A stretch of DNA of 64,000 nucleotides from Halicephalobus mephisto. Its lineage: Eukaryota; Nematoda; Chromadorea; Rhabditida; Panagrolaimidae. The notes beneath the pieces were generated by a model. The model was not told the DNA's origin. It saw only the letters and a program-made list of their open reading frames with translations, and searched no databases. This document shows, in pieces, positions 33,212 through 44,838 of the stretch. The position numbers and the translations under genes are program-made. The first letter of the stretch is position 1. Each line of letters opens with the position of its first letter. The stretch spans positions 124,001 to 188,000 of the forward strand of contig SWDT01000021.1 of NCBI GenBank assembly GCA_009193035.1. Reading direction: 5' to 3'.

Positions 33212-36200
33212 ATGGCCGACCCTTTGGCTGCATGGAACGATAAGGTAGAATACTATGATGAAGCTGTCAAGAAGTAAGTTTGTGATAATTACTAACTTTA
33301 CTAACATCTGTTTGTTTAGTCCTGATTGTCCACGGGATTACAGGCTCCCAAAACCCGATAAGAGGAACATTTTAATTACATCTGCTTTGCCTTATGTCAA
33401 CAATGTGCCTCACTTGGGAAATATTATTGGATGTGTTCTTTCTGGTGATGTTTTTTCAAGATACTGTAGAATTAAGGGATATCAAAGTATCCATATTTGT
33501 GGAACTGATGAATACGGAACTGCTACGGAAATGAAGGCTTTGAAGGAAAATAAAACTCCTCAACAAATTTGTGATCAATTCCATCCTTTACATAAAGGAA
33601 TCTACGAATGGTTCAATATTGAGTTTGATTATTTTGGTAGGACTTCTACTTCTAATCAAACTGAGTGAGTTAAGAACACTTTTTTGTCAGTAATAGTGGT
33701 TTTTAGGATTTGTCAGGAAATTTTTCACAAACTTCATAGTAATGGATATACCACTATTGAGAGTTTGGATCAACTTCATTGTGGGAAATGTAACATGTTT
33801 CTCGCCGATCGGTATGTTGGTGGAATATGCCCAAATTGCAAGTATGATGATGCTAGAGGTGATCAGTGTGATAAGTGTGGGAAACTTATCAATGCAACGG
33901 AATTGATTGAACCGAAATGTAGTATTTGCTCCAATACTCCTGTTGTCAAAGCTTCGAAACACATATTTTTGGATTTGAACAAGTTAAGTCCTAAAGTTGA
34001 GGAATTTATCAATAAAGTTACAACAACAGAAGGCAATCATTGGTCGTCGAATGCTATTTCTATCGCTAAATCGTGGATTAAGACTGGTTTGGAAAAAAGA
34101 TGCATCACGAGAGACCTCAAGTGGGGAACCCCTGTGCCGATAGAAGGTTTTGAAGACAAAGTATTTTATGTTTGGTTTGATGCTCCTATTGGTTATTTGT
34201 CAATTTCGAAAACTCTTCTTGGAAATGATTGGGAACAATGGTGGAAAAATCCAAAAAATGTTGAATTATATCAATTTGTTGGAAAAGATAATGTTGCATT
34301 TCATTCAGTTATTTTTCCTGCTTCTTTATTAGGAACAAATGATAATTATACGATGGTTAAAAGTTTGTGTGCAACGGAATATTTGAATTATGAAGACGAG
34401 AAATTTAGTAAATCTAGAGGAACGGGAGTATTTGGTGATTCTGTGGCTGATTTGGGAATTCCAGCAGATATTTGGAGATTTTATTTGATTTATATGCGTC
34501 CTGAAAGTCAAGATACGGCATTTTCGTGGGATGATTTTATGGCGAAAGTTAATTCGGAATTGTTGAGTAATTTGGGGAACTTTATTCATCGTTCTTTAAC
34601 GTTTTTGTTTAATTTTTTTGATGCTAGTGTGGAAGAAATTGAATTTACAGATGTTGAACGAGAACTGATTGCTGCTGTGAACGAAGACATAAAGGAATTT
34701 ATAGAATTACTCGAAAAAGTTCGTCTTCGTGATGCTTTGACAACTATATTGTCTGTTTCTAGAAAAGGAAATCAATATATGCAAGCTAATAAGCCATGGG
34801 AATTAACGAAACAAGGCCCAAATGAGAAGAAAAGAGCAGGAAGTATTATATCTATGACAGCAAATATATCAATTTTGTTAAGTACTATGATGTATCCATT
34901 TATGCCGGCTATAAGTAAACAAATTAGAGATCAATGTAATATTGATAATGTTATTCAATTACCGAAACAAATGATCCAATTTTTGAAACCTGGACATAAA
35001 ATCAACAAAGTTAGTTTTTTAATTTTTTAAATAATTTTTACAAATTTTTTCATAAGAATGGGGTTTTCGGGTTTTTGAAAGATAGTTTTTATTAGTTTTT
35101 TGAAAATAATGGAATTTAAGTTTTTCAAAAAATTTTTAAAAGATGATTTTTTATCAGTTTTTAAAAAAGTGGGATTTTTTGAAAAGTGATTTTTGTTGGC
35201 GTTTTGTGAACGAGAGCAATAGTTTCGCAAGGTTTTTTGATTTTTTAAATTTGAATCCTAATTGAGTTTTATGAATGTCGAAATTACGTTTTACTGGATA
35301 TAATTTTTTGTCGGTGTTTAGAAGAATCAATTTCGAATTGTTTCAGCCTTCTCCATTATTCGCTAGACTTGAAGCGGATAAAATTGCTGAGTGGAAAAGA
35401 AAGTTTGGATCAAGTACTAGTGATCAATCTAATCCAAAATCTGAGAAAACTCAATCGACAGGTGGAAAAAAGACGGAACAAAAGAAAAATATGGCTGGAG
35501 GTAATAAAAGTAAGGAAATTTTAATTTTTTGAAAGATTTTGATATATGGATATTTTAGAAAATAATCAATCGACATCTTTTCCTCCTGAAGTTGCTGAAT
35601 TGCAAACTAGATTGGAATCTGTTTTTAAGAAGTATGAAAACTTGAATGCGAATAATTCGGCTGAAGCTAATCGGACTCTTGATGAGCTTGAGACCAACTA
35701 CGCTGATTTGAAGAAATTGTTGGAGATTTGTGCTGCTTCATGGGAGAAACAAAAAGTTGCTCAGTTGTCAAAGGAGAATACTACTATTTCTAGAGAAGTG
35801 GAAGCATTGGTTAAGAAACTTACAGATCTAGAAATTGCTGCCGGTATTAAACAAGTTTCTGTACCGAATAGAGGCAATGAACAAGTTTCTCAGCAAGCTG
35901 CTCCTCAAGAAACGTCGAAAGCTACTCCAACTGAAGCGAAACCTGCAAAGGAAAAGAAGGAGAAAACGGCAAAAGGTGGTAATAAATCAGCTGCTCCAGT
36001 CGATGATTCTATTGATGTTGGTCGTCTTGATCTTCGTGTTGGAAGAATTATTGAAGCTAAGAGACATCCTGATGCTGATGCTCTTTATGTGGAAACAATT
36101 GATCTTGGAGAAGAGAAGCCTCGTACTGTTGTTTCTGGATTGGTTAAACATGTACCATTGGAACAGGTTTACTTTTTTATTTTTGTGTGTGTTAAATAAT

Positions 36201-36544
36201 GTTTTTAGATGCAAAACCGTATGGTTGTCTGTCTATGTAACTTGAAACCGGCCAAGATGAGAGGAGTTGAATCACAAGCAATGGTTATGTGTGCGTCTTC
36301 TCCGGAAAAAGTTGAAATTATGGAAGTTGATCCATCTGCTAAACCTGGAGATGTTGTTACTTGTGAACCGTTCACTCATCGTCCTGATGCTCAGTTGAAC
36401 CCGAAGAAGAAGATCTGGGAAGGTGTTGCACCAGATCTTGTGGTTTCGGATGATGGAAAAGCTGTTTACAAGGGAAATGTCCTTCTAGTCGCTGGAAAGA
36501 CCCCGATGACTGCTCCGACTTTGAGGAATGTCAACGTTAAATAA
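33212..36544 (+). CDS. mars-1: Cytosolic methionyl-tRNA synthetase with EMAPII-like tail
   Basis: Six exons (33212-33273, 33320-33664, 33707-35009, 35347-35509, 35559-36166, 36209-36544) give 938 aa in frame; the donor of exon 4 could instead be 9 nt earlier, which also keeps frame. Catalytic signatures: PHLGN at about 51-55 (HIGH equivalent), a four-Cys double zinc knuckle (CGKC, CPNC, CDKC, CSIC at about 161-210) and KFSKS at about 368-372. After the anticodon-binding helices comes a Lys/Ala-rich linker and, from about residue 775, a tRNA-binding OB-fold domain of the EMAPII/Arc1p type ([20 protein letters not shown]). This fusion is typical of nematode and plant cytosolic MetRS. It charges initiator and elongator tRNA-Met. 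A TTTTTAG acceptor 16 nt before the ATG suggests trans-splicing. ESF1 follows 142 bp after the stop. Confidence 0.96.
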
Positions 36545-36686
36545 TGATATTGTTTTGTTGGTGTTTTAAGAATATTAATTAATTTTGTTTAAGTAATATT
36601 TATTGGATATAATATCGGTTTATTGCCAATTAATATTTTTAAAATGGAGATTTTCAAAGTTTTTAGTAATTTTAGAACTTTTGAAA

Positions 36687-38440
36687 ATGACGAAACTATC
36701 GAAGAAACGTAGCAAGAAAACTGGTGGGAAGATTCAAGATGATGAGAGATTCAAGGAGGTTTCTGAAATGCCCCTTTTTAATGAAATGCGAAGAGCGGAC
36801 AAGAAAGTTAGAATTGATAGTCGTTTTAAGGACATGTTTACAGATAAGAATTTTGGAGTTGGAAGGGCTAATATTGATATGAGAGGAAGACCTTTAGCTG
36901 CTGATGAACGAAGAGGAATTAAAGACTTGTACGATATCGATTCTGAGGAAGAATCAGATGATGATAAGGAAATTAAATTGGATTTGGCAAGGGGATCGGG
37001 AAATGTTTATTCGTCTGATGAAGATTCGGATGATACTGTAGACACGGAAGTGGAAGATAGTGATGTAGAAAAAGATGCAAAGGAAAAGGCAACTATTTGG
37101 GATAAATTGACATCTGATGTTAAACATGTGGAATGGGCATCTAGAAGACTGGCTATTTGTAACATGGATTGGGATAATGTAAAAGGAGAAGATTTGTTTT
37201 TAGTTTTGAATTCCTTTAAACCGGCGTCTGGACAACTTTTGAAATTGTCTATTTATTTGTCGGATTTTGGAGCAGAAAGGATAGAAACAGAAGCTAGAGA
37301 AGGACCACAATTGAAAGAATCGAAAAAGAAAACAAAAGTTTTAAAAGAAGGGGCTCTAGATGAGTGAGTTTTTTGAATTTGGTTTTTTTTGAAATAATTT
37401 TTTTTTGTAGTGGAACTCGTGAAGTTTTGAGAGATTATCAATTTGATAGAATGAAGTATTATTATGCTATTGCAGAATTTGATTCTGTTGAAACTGCTAC
37501 TCATATATATGAACAATGTGATAGGATGGAATATGAATCATCTGGAATTCATTTGGATTTACGTTTTGTTCCGGATGAAACGGAATTTGATGAGAATAAA
37601 TTAAAAGAAAAAGTTGATCATGAATCAATTAATGTTGATAAATTTAGACCGAGTTATTTTGAATCTGGTGCTTTGAGAATGAAAAATCCGAAAATTTTAT
37701 GGGATGCAGATAATCGTGAAAGAAAACAAAAAATAGAAAAAGCAAAAGAAAATCCAGATAATTTATCCGATTTAGAGTATGGTTTTTTAAAAAGTTTTTA
37801 AAATTAATTTTTTTTTAGTGACTTGGTTGCTGGAAGTGATGATGAAGAAGAAATTGAACCTGATAAAAACGCGATTGCAGTGTTATTTGAAGCAGCTGGA
37901 ATTGGAAAAGAAATTAAACCGTCGATGAAAGTTGATTGGGATCCAATTGTTCAAGATTCTGATGATGAAGAAAAAGAACTTGAAGAAGATGAAGATGAAA
38001 GAATTGCATTAATGAAAGCGAAAAAGAAGAAAGGTGGAACGTTTCAAGATTATTTGGAAAAAAGAAAAATTCTTAGAAAAGAAAGGAAACAACAAATTAA
38101 AGAAATCAAAACAAAAGCTAAAATTGAAGATGCAGAAAATAAAAAACAACTTCTTGCTCAAATTTCTGAAAAAAAGAAATCTAAAAAAGCAGAAGAATTG
38201 GCCAATTTACCAGTTGATACAAATGATGAAAGATTTTCGGCATTGTTTGAAAATCCGGATTTTGCTATTGATAAAGCTAATAAGAAATACAAAGGTGGAA
38301 ATCTGGCTGATCGTCAAGTGCAATTGAAACAAGAAAGAAAACGAAAACGAGCGGAATTGGAAGAAAAATCGGAACTTGATGATAATCGAGCGTTAATTCA
38401 GAAATTAAAAATGAAAACGAGCAAAATGAGGAAAGATTAG
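36687..38440 (+). CDS. ESF1: ESF1-like pre-rRNA processing factor
   Basis: Three exons (36687-37363, 37411-37776, 37819-38440) give 554 aa, all in frame. The N-terminus DERFKEVSEMPLFNEMRR and RIDSRFKDMFTDKNF is diagnostic of ESF1. Next is an acidic stretch, then the central domain (WASRRLAICNMDWDNVKGEDL, KYYYAIAEFDSVETA, an RRM-like fold). The C-terminus carries charged helices and the NUC153 motif DERFSALFENPDFAIDK at about 483-500. ESF1 is a nucleolar protein needed for early 18S rRNA maturation. It is shorter than the human protein but near the yeast length. The ATG lies 12 nt after a TTTTAG acceptor and 142 bp after the mars-1 stop, a typical downstream-operon arrangement. AATAAA at 38,476-38,481. 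Confidence 0.94.
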
Positions 38441-38696
38441 ATAAAGAACTGATGGAATTTGTTGAGTTTTTGTGAAATAAAGTATTTTTTTTACAGGATT
38501 TTTGAAAATAATGGTTTTTGACCAAAGATTATATGTTACTAAGAAAAGGATTTTTTTGTTTACTTTTTTTGTGTATTTAGAGAATAGTTGCTGAGCACCG
38601 GGACGTATAGCACTATTTTTCCGGAATGGAAATGTGGGCGTGGCTGTGAGTGATTGTCGCCTTTTGAGGGAATTGGAACTCATTCGGTGTATTGTG

Positions 38697-40267
38697 ATGG
38701 ATAGAGTCAGACGAATTTTGGGTTCTTCTTTTTTTTTAGGAATTGTTTCTATATTGTGTGTTATTACTGTTTTTAGTAAGTTTTTATATGGAAGTTTTTT
38801 GATTTTTTTTGGATTTTAGAATATACGGTATTTGATCATGGATCTCCATCACATGATGTTAAAAATGAAGTTTGGATTTTGAAACAACAAGTGGATTCTT
38901 TGCAATATGAAGTAGGAAGATTACATAGAGAAATGGGAATTAGTATTGTTAGAAACAATAATTCGTATCCAGATGTCAAAAGAAGAAGCGAAGAATCGAG
39001 ATTAAGAATTCTAGTTACAGGTGGAACTGGTTTTGTTGGATCACATTTGGTTGATAAATTAATGAAACAAGGACATGAAGTAATTGCTCTTGATAATTAT
39101 TTTACTGGAAGAAGGAAAAATGTGGAACATTGGGTTGGACATCCGAATTTTGAACTTGTACATCATGATGTGGTTAATCCGTACTATATTGAAGGTAAGT
39201 TTGTTTGGGATTTTTGTAGAGTTAGTTGTTGAAGTCTTATATAATTAATTTTAGGGTTTTTATAAAACTAATTATTAAAGTTTTATAAAATTTATTTTTA
39301 AAAGTTTTTGTAAAATTTATTTTTAAGGTTCTTATAGAGTTGGTTTTTTGTAAATTTTGTAAAATTAATGGTTAATTTTAGTGGATCAGATTTATCATTT
39401 GGCATCTCCAGCATCTCCTCCTCATTACATGTATAATCCAGTGAAAACTATTAAAACGAATACGATAGGAACGATTAATTTACTAGGTTTAGCAAGAAGA
39501 GTGAAAGCTAGAATGTTACTTGCATCGACATCTGAGATTTATGGCGATCCTGAAGTTCATCCTCAACCAGAAACTTATTGGGGACATGTAAATACTATAG
39601 GACCTAGGTCGTGCTATGATGAAGGAAAAAGAGTGGCTGAATCGTTAATGGTAGCTTATCATAAACAGGAAAATGTGGATATTAGAATTGCGAGGATTTT
39701 TAATACTTTTGGACCGAGAATGCATATGAATGATGGGAGGGTTGTTAGTAATTTTATTTTGCAAGCTTTACAAGGACAACCAATAACGGTGAGTTTTGAT
39801 ATATGAAGTTTTTTAAATGGTTGTTTTTGTAGATTTATGGGAATGGTGATCAAACGAGGTCTTTTCAATATGTTTCGGATTTGGTAGATGGTCTTATTGC
39901 TTTAATGAATTCAAATACGAGTTTACCGGTTAACTTGGGAAATCCAGAAGAATATAGTATTAAGGATTTTGCGGTTGTTATCAGGGATCTTGTTGGTGAG
40001 TTTTTCATATGTTAATAGTTTTTAGGGTTTTGATATATCGATATTGATTTTTTTATATGCTAATGATTTGTTATTTCAGGTTCTGGGAGTGAGATAATAA
40101 ATCATCCAAAACAAGAAGATGATCCTCAGCAACGTAGACCGGATATCAAAAGGGCGGCTGAACTGTTGAATTGGAAACCGAAGATTTCAATGAGAGAAGG
40201 ACTCAAAAGAACGATCAAATATTTTAAAGATGAATTAGAAATGGAAAAAAGCGCGGGTATCGACTAA
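38697..40267 (+). CDS. sqv-1: UDP-glucuronate decarboxylase (UDP-xylose synthase)
   Basis: Five exons (38697-38775, 38820-39194, 39382-39788, 39833-39995, 40080-40267) give 403 aa in frame. It converts UDP-glucuronic acid to UDP-xylose in the Golgi, the first sugar donor for proteoglycan linker synthesis; in worms this is SQV-1. It is an extended short-chain dehydrogenase: NAD-binding [11 protein letters not shown] at about 91-101, then [24 protein letters not shown], the [13 protein letters not shown] loop, and the catalytic Tyr-x3-Lys in SCYDEGKR (about 229-233). The N-terminus has one membrane anchor (about residues 9-26) followed by a short coiled stem, so it is a type II Golgi protein. 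It starts 256 bp after ESF1. Confidence 0.96.
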
Positions 40268-40473
40268 ATGATCTCTTATATGACTAGTTTTGTTTAATTT
40301 TGTCGGTTTTTTGGTTTCTTATTGTGAATCGGATTATGTTTTTAAAAACATTATAAATGCAATGTTTAAAATGCGGAAATTCCGGTTATTGGAGTTTTAA
40401 ATTCGTTAAATCGATAAATTATTTTTTTTTGTTATATTTGAATTTTTATAAACTTGTTTTTAGAATTTAAAAA

Positions 40474-41972
40474 ATGAAACGACCGCCAAATCATGATGAC
40501 AGAGGATACGATAGTTTTGAGGATGAAGAAGTTGATAAATTGTTTAGTAAGTTTTTATAATTAATAATTATTTTATTTTAAAAATTAGTTTTTAATGAAA
40601 TATTGGGTGTTAGATATGGTTTTTTAAGATATTTATCAGTAGTTTTGTATATAATTATTAATTTTTGAGGATGGATAAAGGGATTTATATCCTGTGTAAT
40701 CCTAATCTAGAGATTTTTGGGTTTATTTAAACATTATATAGTTCCAAAATAATGATTACGAAATCACCGCGGAAAATCGAAATTTTCAGACAATTTAAGT
40801 TTCAGAAATTTCTAATTTTATAAAATTCATTGATTTTTATGATATATAACTAGTTACGAAATTGTCATTTTAGGCTTTAAAAAGTTGAAATAAGATAATT
40901 TTTTAAGATGTTTTTGATTTTTAGTTTAATAATAATTTGGAAATTTTTAGTTGCAAGTCAGATGAATAAAGCAAGTCAGAAAATGGATATTGCTAAATCT
41001 TCTCCATTGATGGGCCCTCCGGCTAAGAAACCATTTCCAAAACCTCTGCAACCTACTCCAGGACCAAGAAGACAATTACAAGGATTTGTTCAAGGTCATA
41101 GAAGATATCCTCCTGTTGCATCGCCGATTCCGATACAATGTGAAGAATCTGTGGAGGATTTGAGAAAGAAAATCTCGGAATTATCGAAAGAAAACTCAAA
41201 ACATAAAGGTGAAATTAAATTTTTGGAAGTTAAATTGAGTAACATGGAAAGTGAAAAAAGACATTTGAAACTTCAATGGGCAGCAAAAGAAAGTGAAAAA
41301 AAGAATCTGCAACAAGAAGTGGAAAGGATGAGAAGTCAAGTAATTTTTCAAAGTGAAGCAATGAGTATTAATGTTATGAAACATCAGGATGAGAATATAA
41401 ATGTACTGAAGAAAAGACCGGGATCAATTAAAGTGAAAGTTCCGTTGATGGAAAGTAAAAAACAAGGAATGGCAGATGGAGTATTTGTTCATGATGATGA
41501 TCCGATGGATGTTGATATTCCTAAACCTATGTTTCATGGTCGTTTTAAAGGTTTGGATTTGATGTTTGGGTAATTAAACAATAGATTTTTGTGTTTTTTA
41601 TTATATTTGTTAATTTTGCGCAAATTTTAGCATTTTTAAATTTAAAAAATTTTAAAGAATTGTTAGTGATTTTGCTGTTAGGCTTGGGTTTGATGTAAAA
41701 TTAACTATGTAGTAATGGTAATTTTTTTAGTTTCGACTACATCGCCGATAACGAATCAACCAAGGAAAGTATCGTCTAGTATTGCTGTTCAGACTGTTAC
41801 TTCGAGGGAATCGGCAAGTAGACATAGGAAGTTTAAAGATGTTTTTAGTCTTTTATGGCAGAGAAAAGCTGATTTTGTTAAACAAGATTCGTCGTTGGAA
41901 GGTTGTTTCCCGGAATTTCAAAGTTTGATGAATTTGGAAGAAAAACATAAAACTGAACGGGTGAAAAATTGA
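40474..41972 (+). CDS. Coiled-coil protein with acidic N-terminal motif, possibly ATRIP-like
   Basis: Three exons (40474-40546, 40951-41550, 41731-41972) give 304 aa. The exon 2 donor (GTTTGG) was chosen because it alone puts the clearly coding third exon in frame; reading on would stop at 41,573. The N-terminus is acidic and aromatic (YDSFEDEEVDKLF), followed by ASQMNKASQKM, a Pro-rich segment and a long Lys/Glu coiled coil (about residues 95-170). The acidic motif, then coiled coil order resembles ATRIP, the ATR-kinase partner that binds RPA, but the large C-terminal helical part of ATRIP is missing, so this is a hint only. It starts 206 bp after sqv-1, 10 nt after a TTTTAG acceptor, so it may be the last gene of the same operon. 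Intron 1 holds a dispersed repeat. Confidence 0.6.
40655..40890 (+). repeat. Dispersed intronic repeat family, copy 5
   Basis: In intron 1 of the coiled-coil gene, sense with it. Contains GGATGGATAAAGGGATTTAT, then CCTAATCTAGAGATTTTTGG and GATTACGAAATCACC, matching the 5' half of the family seen at 19,700 and 28,800. Confidence 0.75.
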
Positions 41973-42213
41973 AATTTTGGATTTTTGAGTCTCAATATTG
42001 AAATTTACTGGTAACGATTGTACTTTTGTATGTATTTATGACTAACTTCTGGGAAAGTTTATGAAGATAATCCGTTGATTTTTCGGTTTTATAAGTGGAT
42101 TGAGATTGAATGAAAATGTAAAATTTAAGAAGGAAATTTGCATAGTGACGGATGGGAAGAATGATTTATTTTTTTAGTTTTGTAGTTGAAGGCTTGTTTT
42201 TGAATGTCTGCAG

Positions 42214-43586
42214 ATGGAGAAGGAGGTCCTTGATCTACCGTACTACCATGGGTTACTGCCTAGAGAGGATATGAAGACGATGCTAAAGAAGAAGGGAGAT
42301 TTCGTTCTCAGGATGTCGGAACCCCATGCAGCTGGACCGAGAGCTGTGGTGCTTTCAGTCCTGGTCGACGAGGAGGAAACCAAGATAAAGCATTTCGTGG
42401 TTCGGAAGGTCATGGGCAAGTACTCGGTCGGCAAGTTCTCCTTTGACACCGTGGCCGACATGGTGGGGTACCATTTGCAGAAAGGCGAGTGTCTCACCGA
42501 CAAGGACGAGGACACGGTCCTCAGGAACCCTGTGGGGAGACAGTCCTGGGAACTCGACCACCACGACATCGAGACCACGGGGAAGCTGGGGGAGGGTGCT
42601 TACGGGGAGGTCCACTTGGGGAGCCTCAGTCTCAGGGACGGACGGAAGGTGCCTGTGGCCATCAAGTCGGCCAAGCTGCAGACCCTGACGAAGGACCGCA
42701 TCAAGGAGATCATGAGGGAGGCCCGGCTGATGAGGTCCTTCGACCACCCCCACGTCGTCAAGTTCTACGGAGTCGCCGCAGGCACCGAACCCCTCATGGT
42801 GGTCATGGAGCTGGTCCACTCCGGCAGTCTCGACTCGTATCTCGACAGCAACCCGCACCTGCCGCCCGACAGAAGGATGGAGATGTGCACCCAAGCAGCC
42901 TGGGGCGTCGAGTACCTGCACCACGTGAGACGGGTCATCCACCGGGACCTGGCTGCCAGGAACTGTCTCTACGGAGACGGCAAGGTTGGTCACTGCGACG
43001 AGTCCGTCAGTGAAGCCCGGCTTAGGTGAAGATCAGCGACTTCGGACTGGCCCAGGAGGGGACGACGTACGCGATGCAGCCCAGTCAACGGGTCCCGATC
43101 CGCTGGCTGGCCCCCGAGACCCTCGGCACTGCCGTGTACTCCCGCAAGACCGACGTCTGGGCCTACGGGGTGCTGTGCTGGGAGGTCTTCTCGAGGCAGC
43201 AGCCCTACCCGGGGAAGACCGTGGGCGAGGTCAGTCTCCAGGTGCAGCAGGGGTACCGCATGGCGTTCCCCGGGAACACCCCCGCCGACATGGCTCTGTT
43301 CGTCGTCCGCAGGTGCTGGAGTGAGCGTCCCGAGGATCGAGCCTCCATGACCGAGGTGGTCCGGGAGCTGCAGCTGATGACCGGTCTCCAGAAGCCTGGC
43401 CTGCAGTCCATCACCTCCGATCAACACCAAGACGAGTCTCTCCCCCTCACGTCCGGAGCTCCCGTCCCGAGTCCTCAAACCTCACGACGTCAGGAAGACC
43501 AGGACTCAGTCACGAGGTCCGCAAATGGAAGCAACTTCCAACCGAAAAACTCTTGTTCGCAGGCTGCAGACCCCGGCTTCGTGTGA
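42214..43586 (+). CDS. SH2-domain tyrosine kinase (Fer/SPE-8-like)
   Basis: Two exons (42214-42984 and 43026-43586) separated by a 41-nt intron give 443 aa. SH2 domain at about residues 8-105 with YYHGLLPRED and the phosphotyrosine-binding Arg33 in FVLRMSE. Kinase domain from about 118: GEGAYGEV (127-133), VAIK with Lys151, HRDLAARN (243-250), DFG (262-264), APE, and a Thr/Tyr activation loop. This SH2-kinase layout without the F-BAR region is the small Fes/Fer class that is greatly expanded in nematodes, several members working in sperm. The last 65 residues are Ser/Gln-rich and likely disordered. Codons end mostly in G or C, in sharp contrast to all genes upstream. No specific orthologue is claimed. 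Confidence 0.93.
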
Positions 43587-43809
43587 TGTGCGAGCGATGC
43601 AAGTAGAACTCCAGGCAGATGACCCAGTAGAACTGTGCCGGAGCAAGTTTCCCAGATCGCTTTCTTTGTTGACAACCTTTCTCTTTTAACACCCTCCCAT
43701 GACGTCATAGATAAACAACTCGAGTCTCAGGAGTTGGACAAGACCTGATGAGTCACTGCTCCTCCCTCTCCCGCGGCCTTATCGATCAGTTCCATCATTC
43801 GAGGTGAGC

Positions 43810-44765
43810 ATGACGGACCTGAACCCCGACTTCCTCAAGGACCGCACTCCGGAACCCCGTCGGAGGGGGGCGGAGAGGGCCATCCAACGGACCATCTTCA
43901 ACGCCGTCATCGCCCCCGTCCTCGCCGTCTTCGGGGCACTGTTGTCCCTGTCCCTGAATCTTATTCTGTTGTTCATCCTAGTGGTTGCCGGCTTCAGCGG
44001 GTTCACAGAAGTATTTTCACACGTCTTCGACGACGAGAAACACGCCATGATCCTGGGCAACTGTAAGTCCGAAACCACCTTTAACACTAGATCTTGGTCC
44101 TAATTCCCACACCTTATACCACTGACGTCCGTGTGTCCAGATCCCGTTATTTTGGGTCTTCCAGGATGAGCTGTTTCCCAAAAACTACACACCTCGTTTC
44201 TAAAGTCGAATCTCGGTGTTTTCTATTTAGTTTCTACAAATCGACTGGGTAACTGTAGTCAGTGGAATCCACATCTCATCAGAAGATTGAAATCCGCAGC
44301 TGTGGAAAACGAGTGTCTCAAAACAGTCCAAAAGCGAATCGTTCTCTGCTATGGACACATGACCTCCTGTTTTGAGGTGTTTGAAAACCATTCGATGATA
44401 TTCAATGTCGTGGAGTGACAGAGAACGAACCCCCAAGGACCACCTTGGTTCAAGACCCTCATCAATCGGAACTTTCAGGGACCACTTCCCTGTTCTTGTT
44501 GCTGTATTGCTGCTACTTCCCCCACTACCCCTCAGTCTCCCTCGGGGTGTTCTCCGGGTCCCTCACCGCCCTGGCCGGACTGACGACCCTCTGTGTCCAC
44601 CCCAGCCGCTCCTGGGTCGGGGTCGGCTCGGGCACAGCTGCTGTCCTCGCCGCCGTCCTCTACTGGCTATTCCTCGAGGAGAAGCAGAGAACACTAGCCA
44701 CCGTACTCTGTCGCCACTATGAACAGTGCTCTTCCCTCAAGGCCATCGACCGAAAGTCAAAGTAG
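43810..44765 (+). CDS. Predicted multi-pass membrane protein, unrecognised
   Basis: Tentative three exons: 43810-44062, 44231-44376 and 44424-44765, 246 aa, junctions in frame. The N-terminus is charged (TPEPRRRGAERAIQR), followed by a very hydrophobic segment of about 35 residues (AVIAPVLAVFGALLSLSLNL). Exon 2 looks like an extracellular loop with Cys residues (GNCSQW, NECLKT, VLCYGHMTSC). Exon 3 has two more hydrophobic stretches (LFLLLYCCYF; GTAAVLAAVLYWLFL) and a Lys-rich end. The last intron (47 nt) has a modest GTGTTT donor, so that boundary is the least certain. No family was recognised. GC-rich codon use matches the neighbouring kinase. Confidence 0.5.
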
Positions 44766-44838
44766 TTTGGAACAGAATTCTATTTCCCGGACTTTTCCGG
44801 TCTTGTGACCCAAAGGAATAAAATAATCACCGAATAAC

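Noticed and set aside
41551..41573. Exon 2 of the coiled-coil gene reading through to a stop at 41,573
   Set aside because: It would leave the clearly coding block 41,731-41,972 unexplained; the GTTTGG donor at 41,551 joins them in frame. Still possible as an isoform.
42355..43478. Several long frames on both strands overlapping the SH2 kinase and the genes to 45.8 kb
   Set aside because: GC-rich DNA has few stops. The kinase frame has all family motifs; the others have none.
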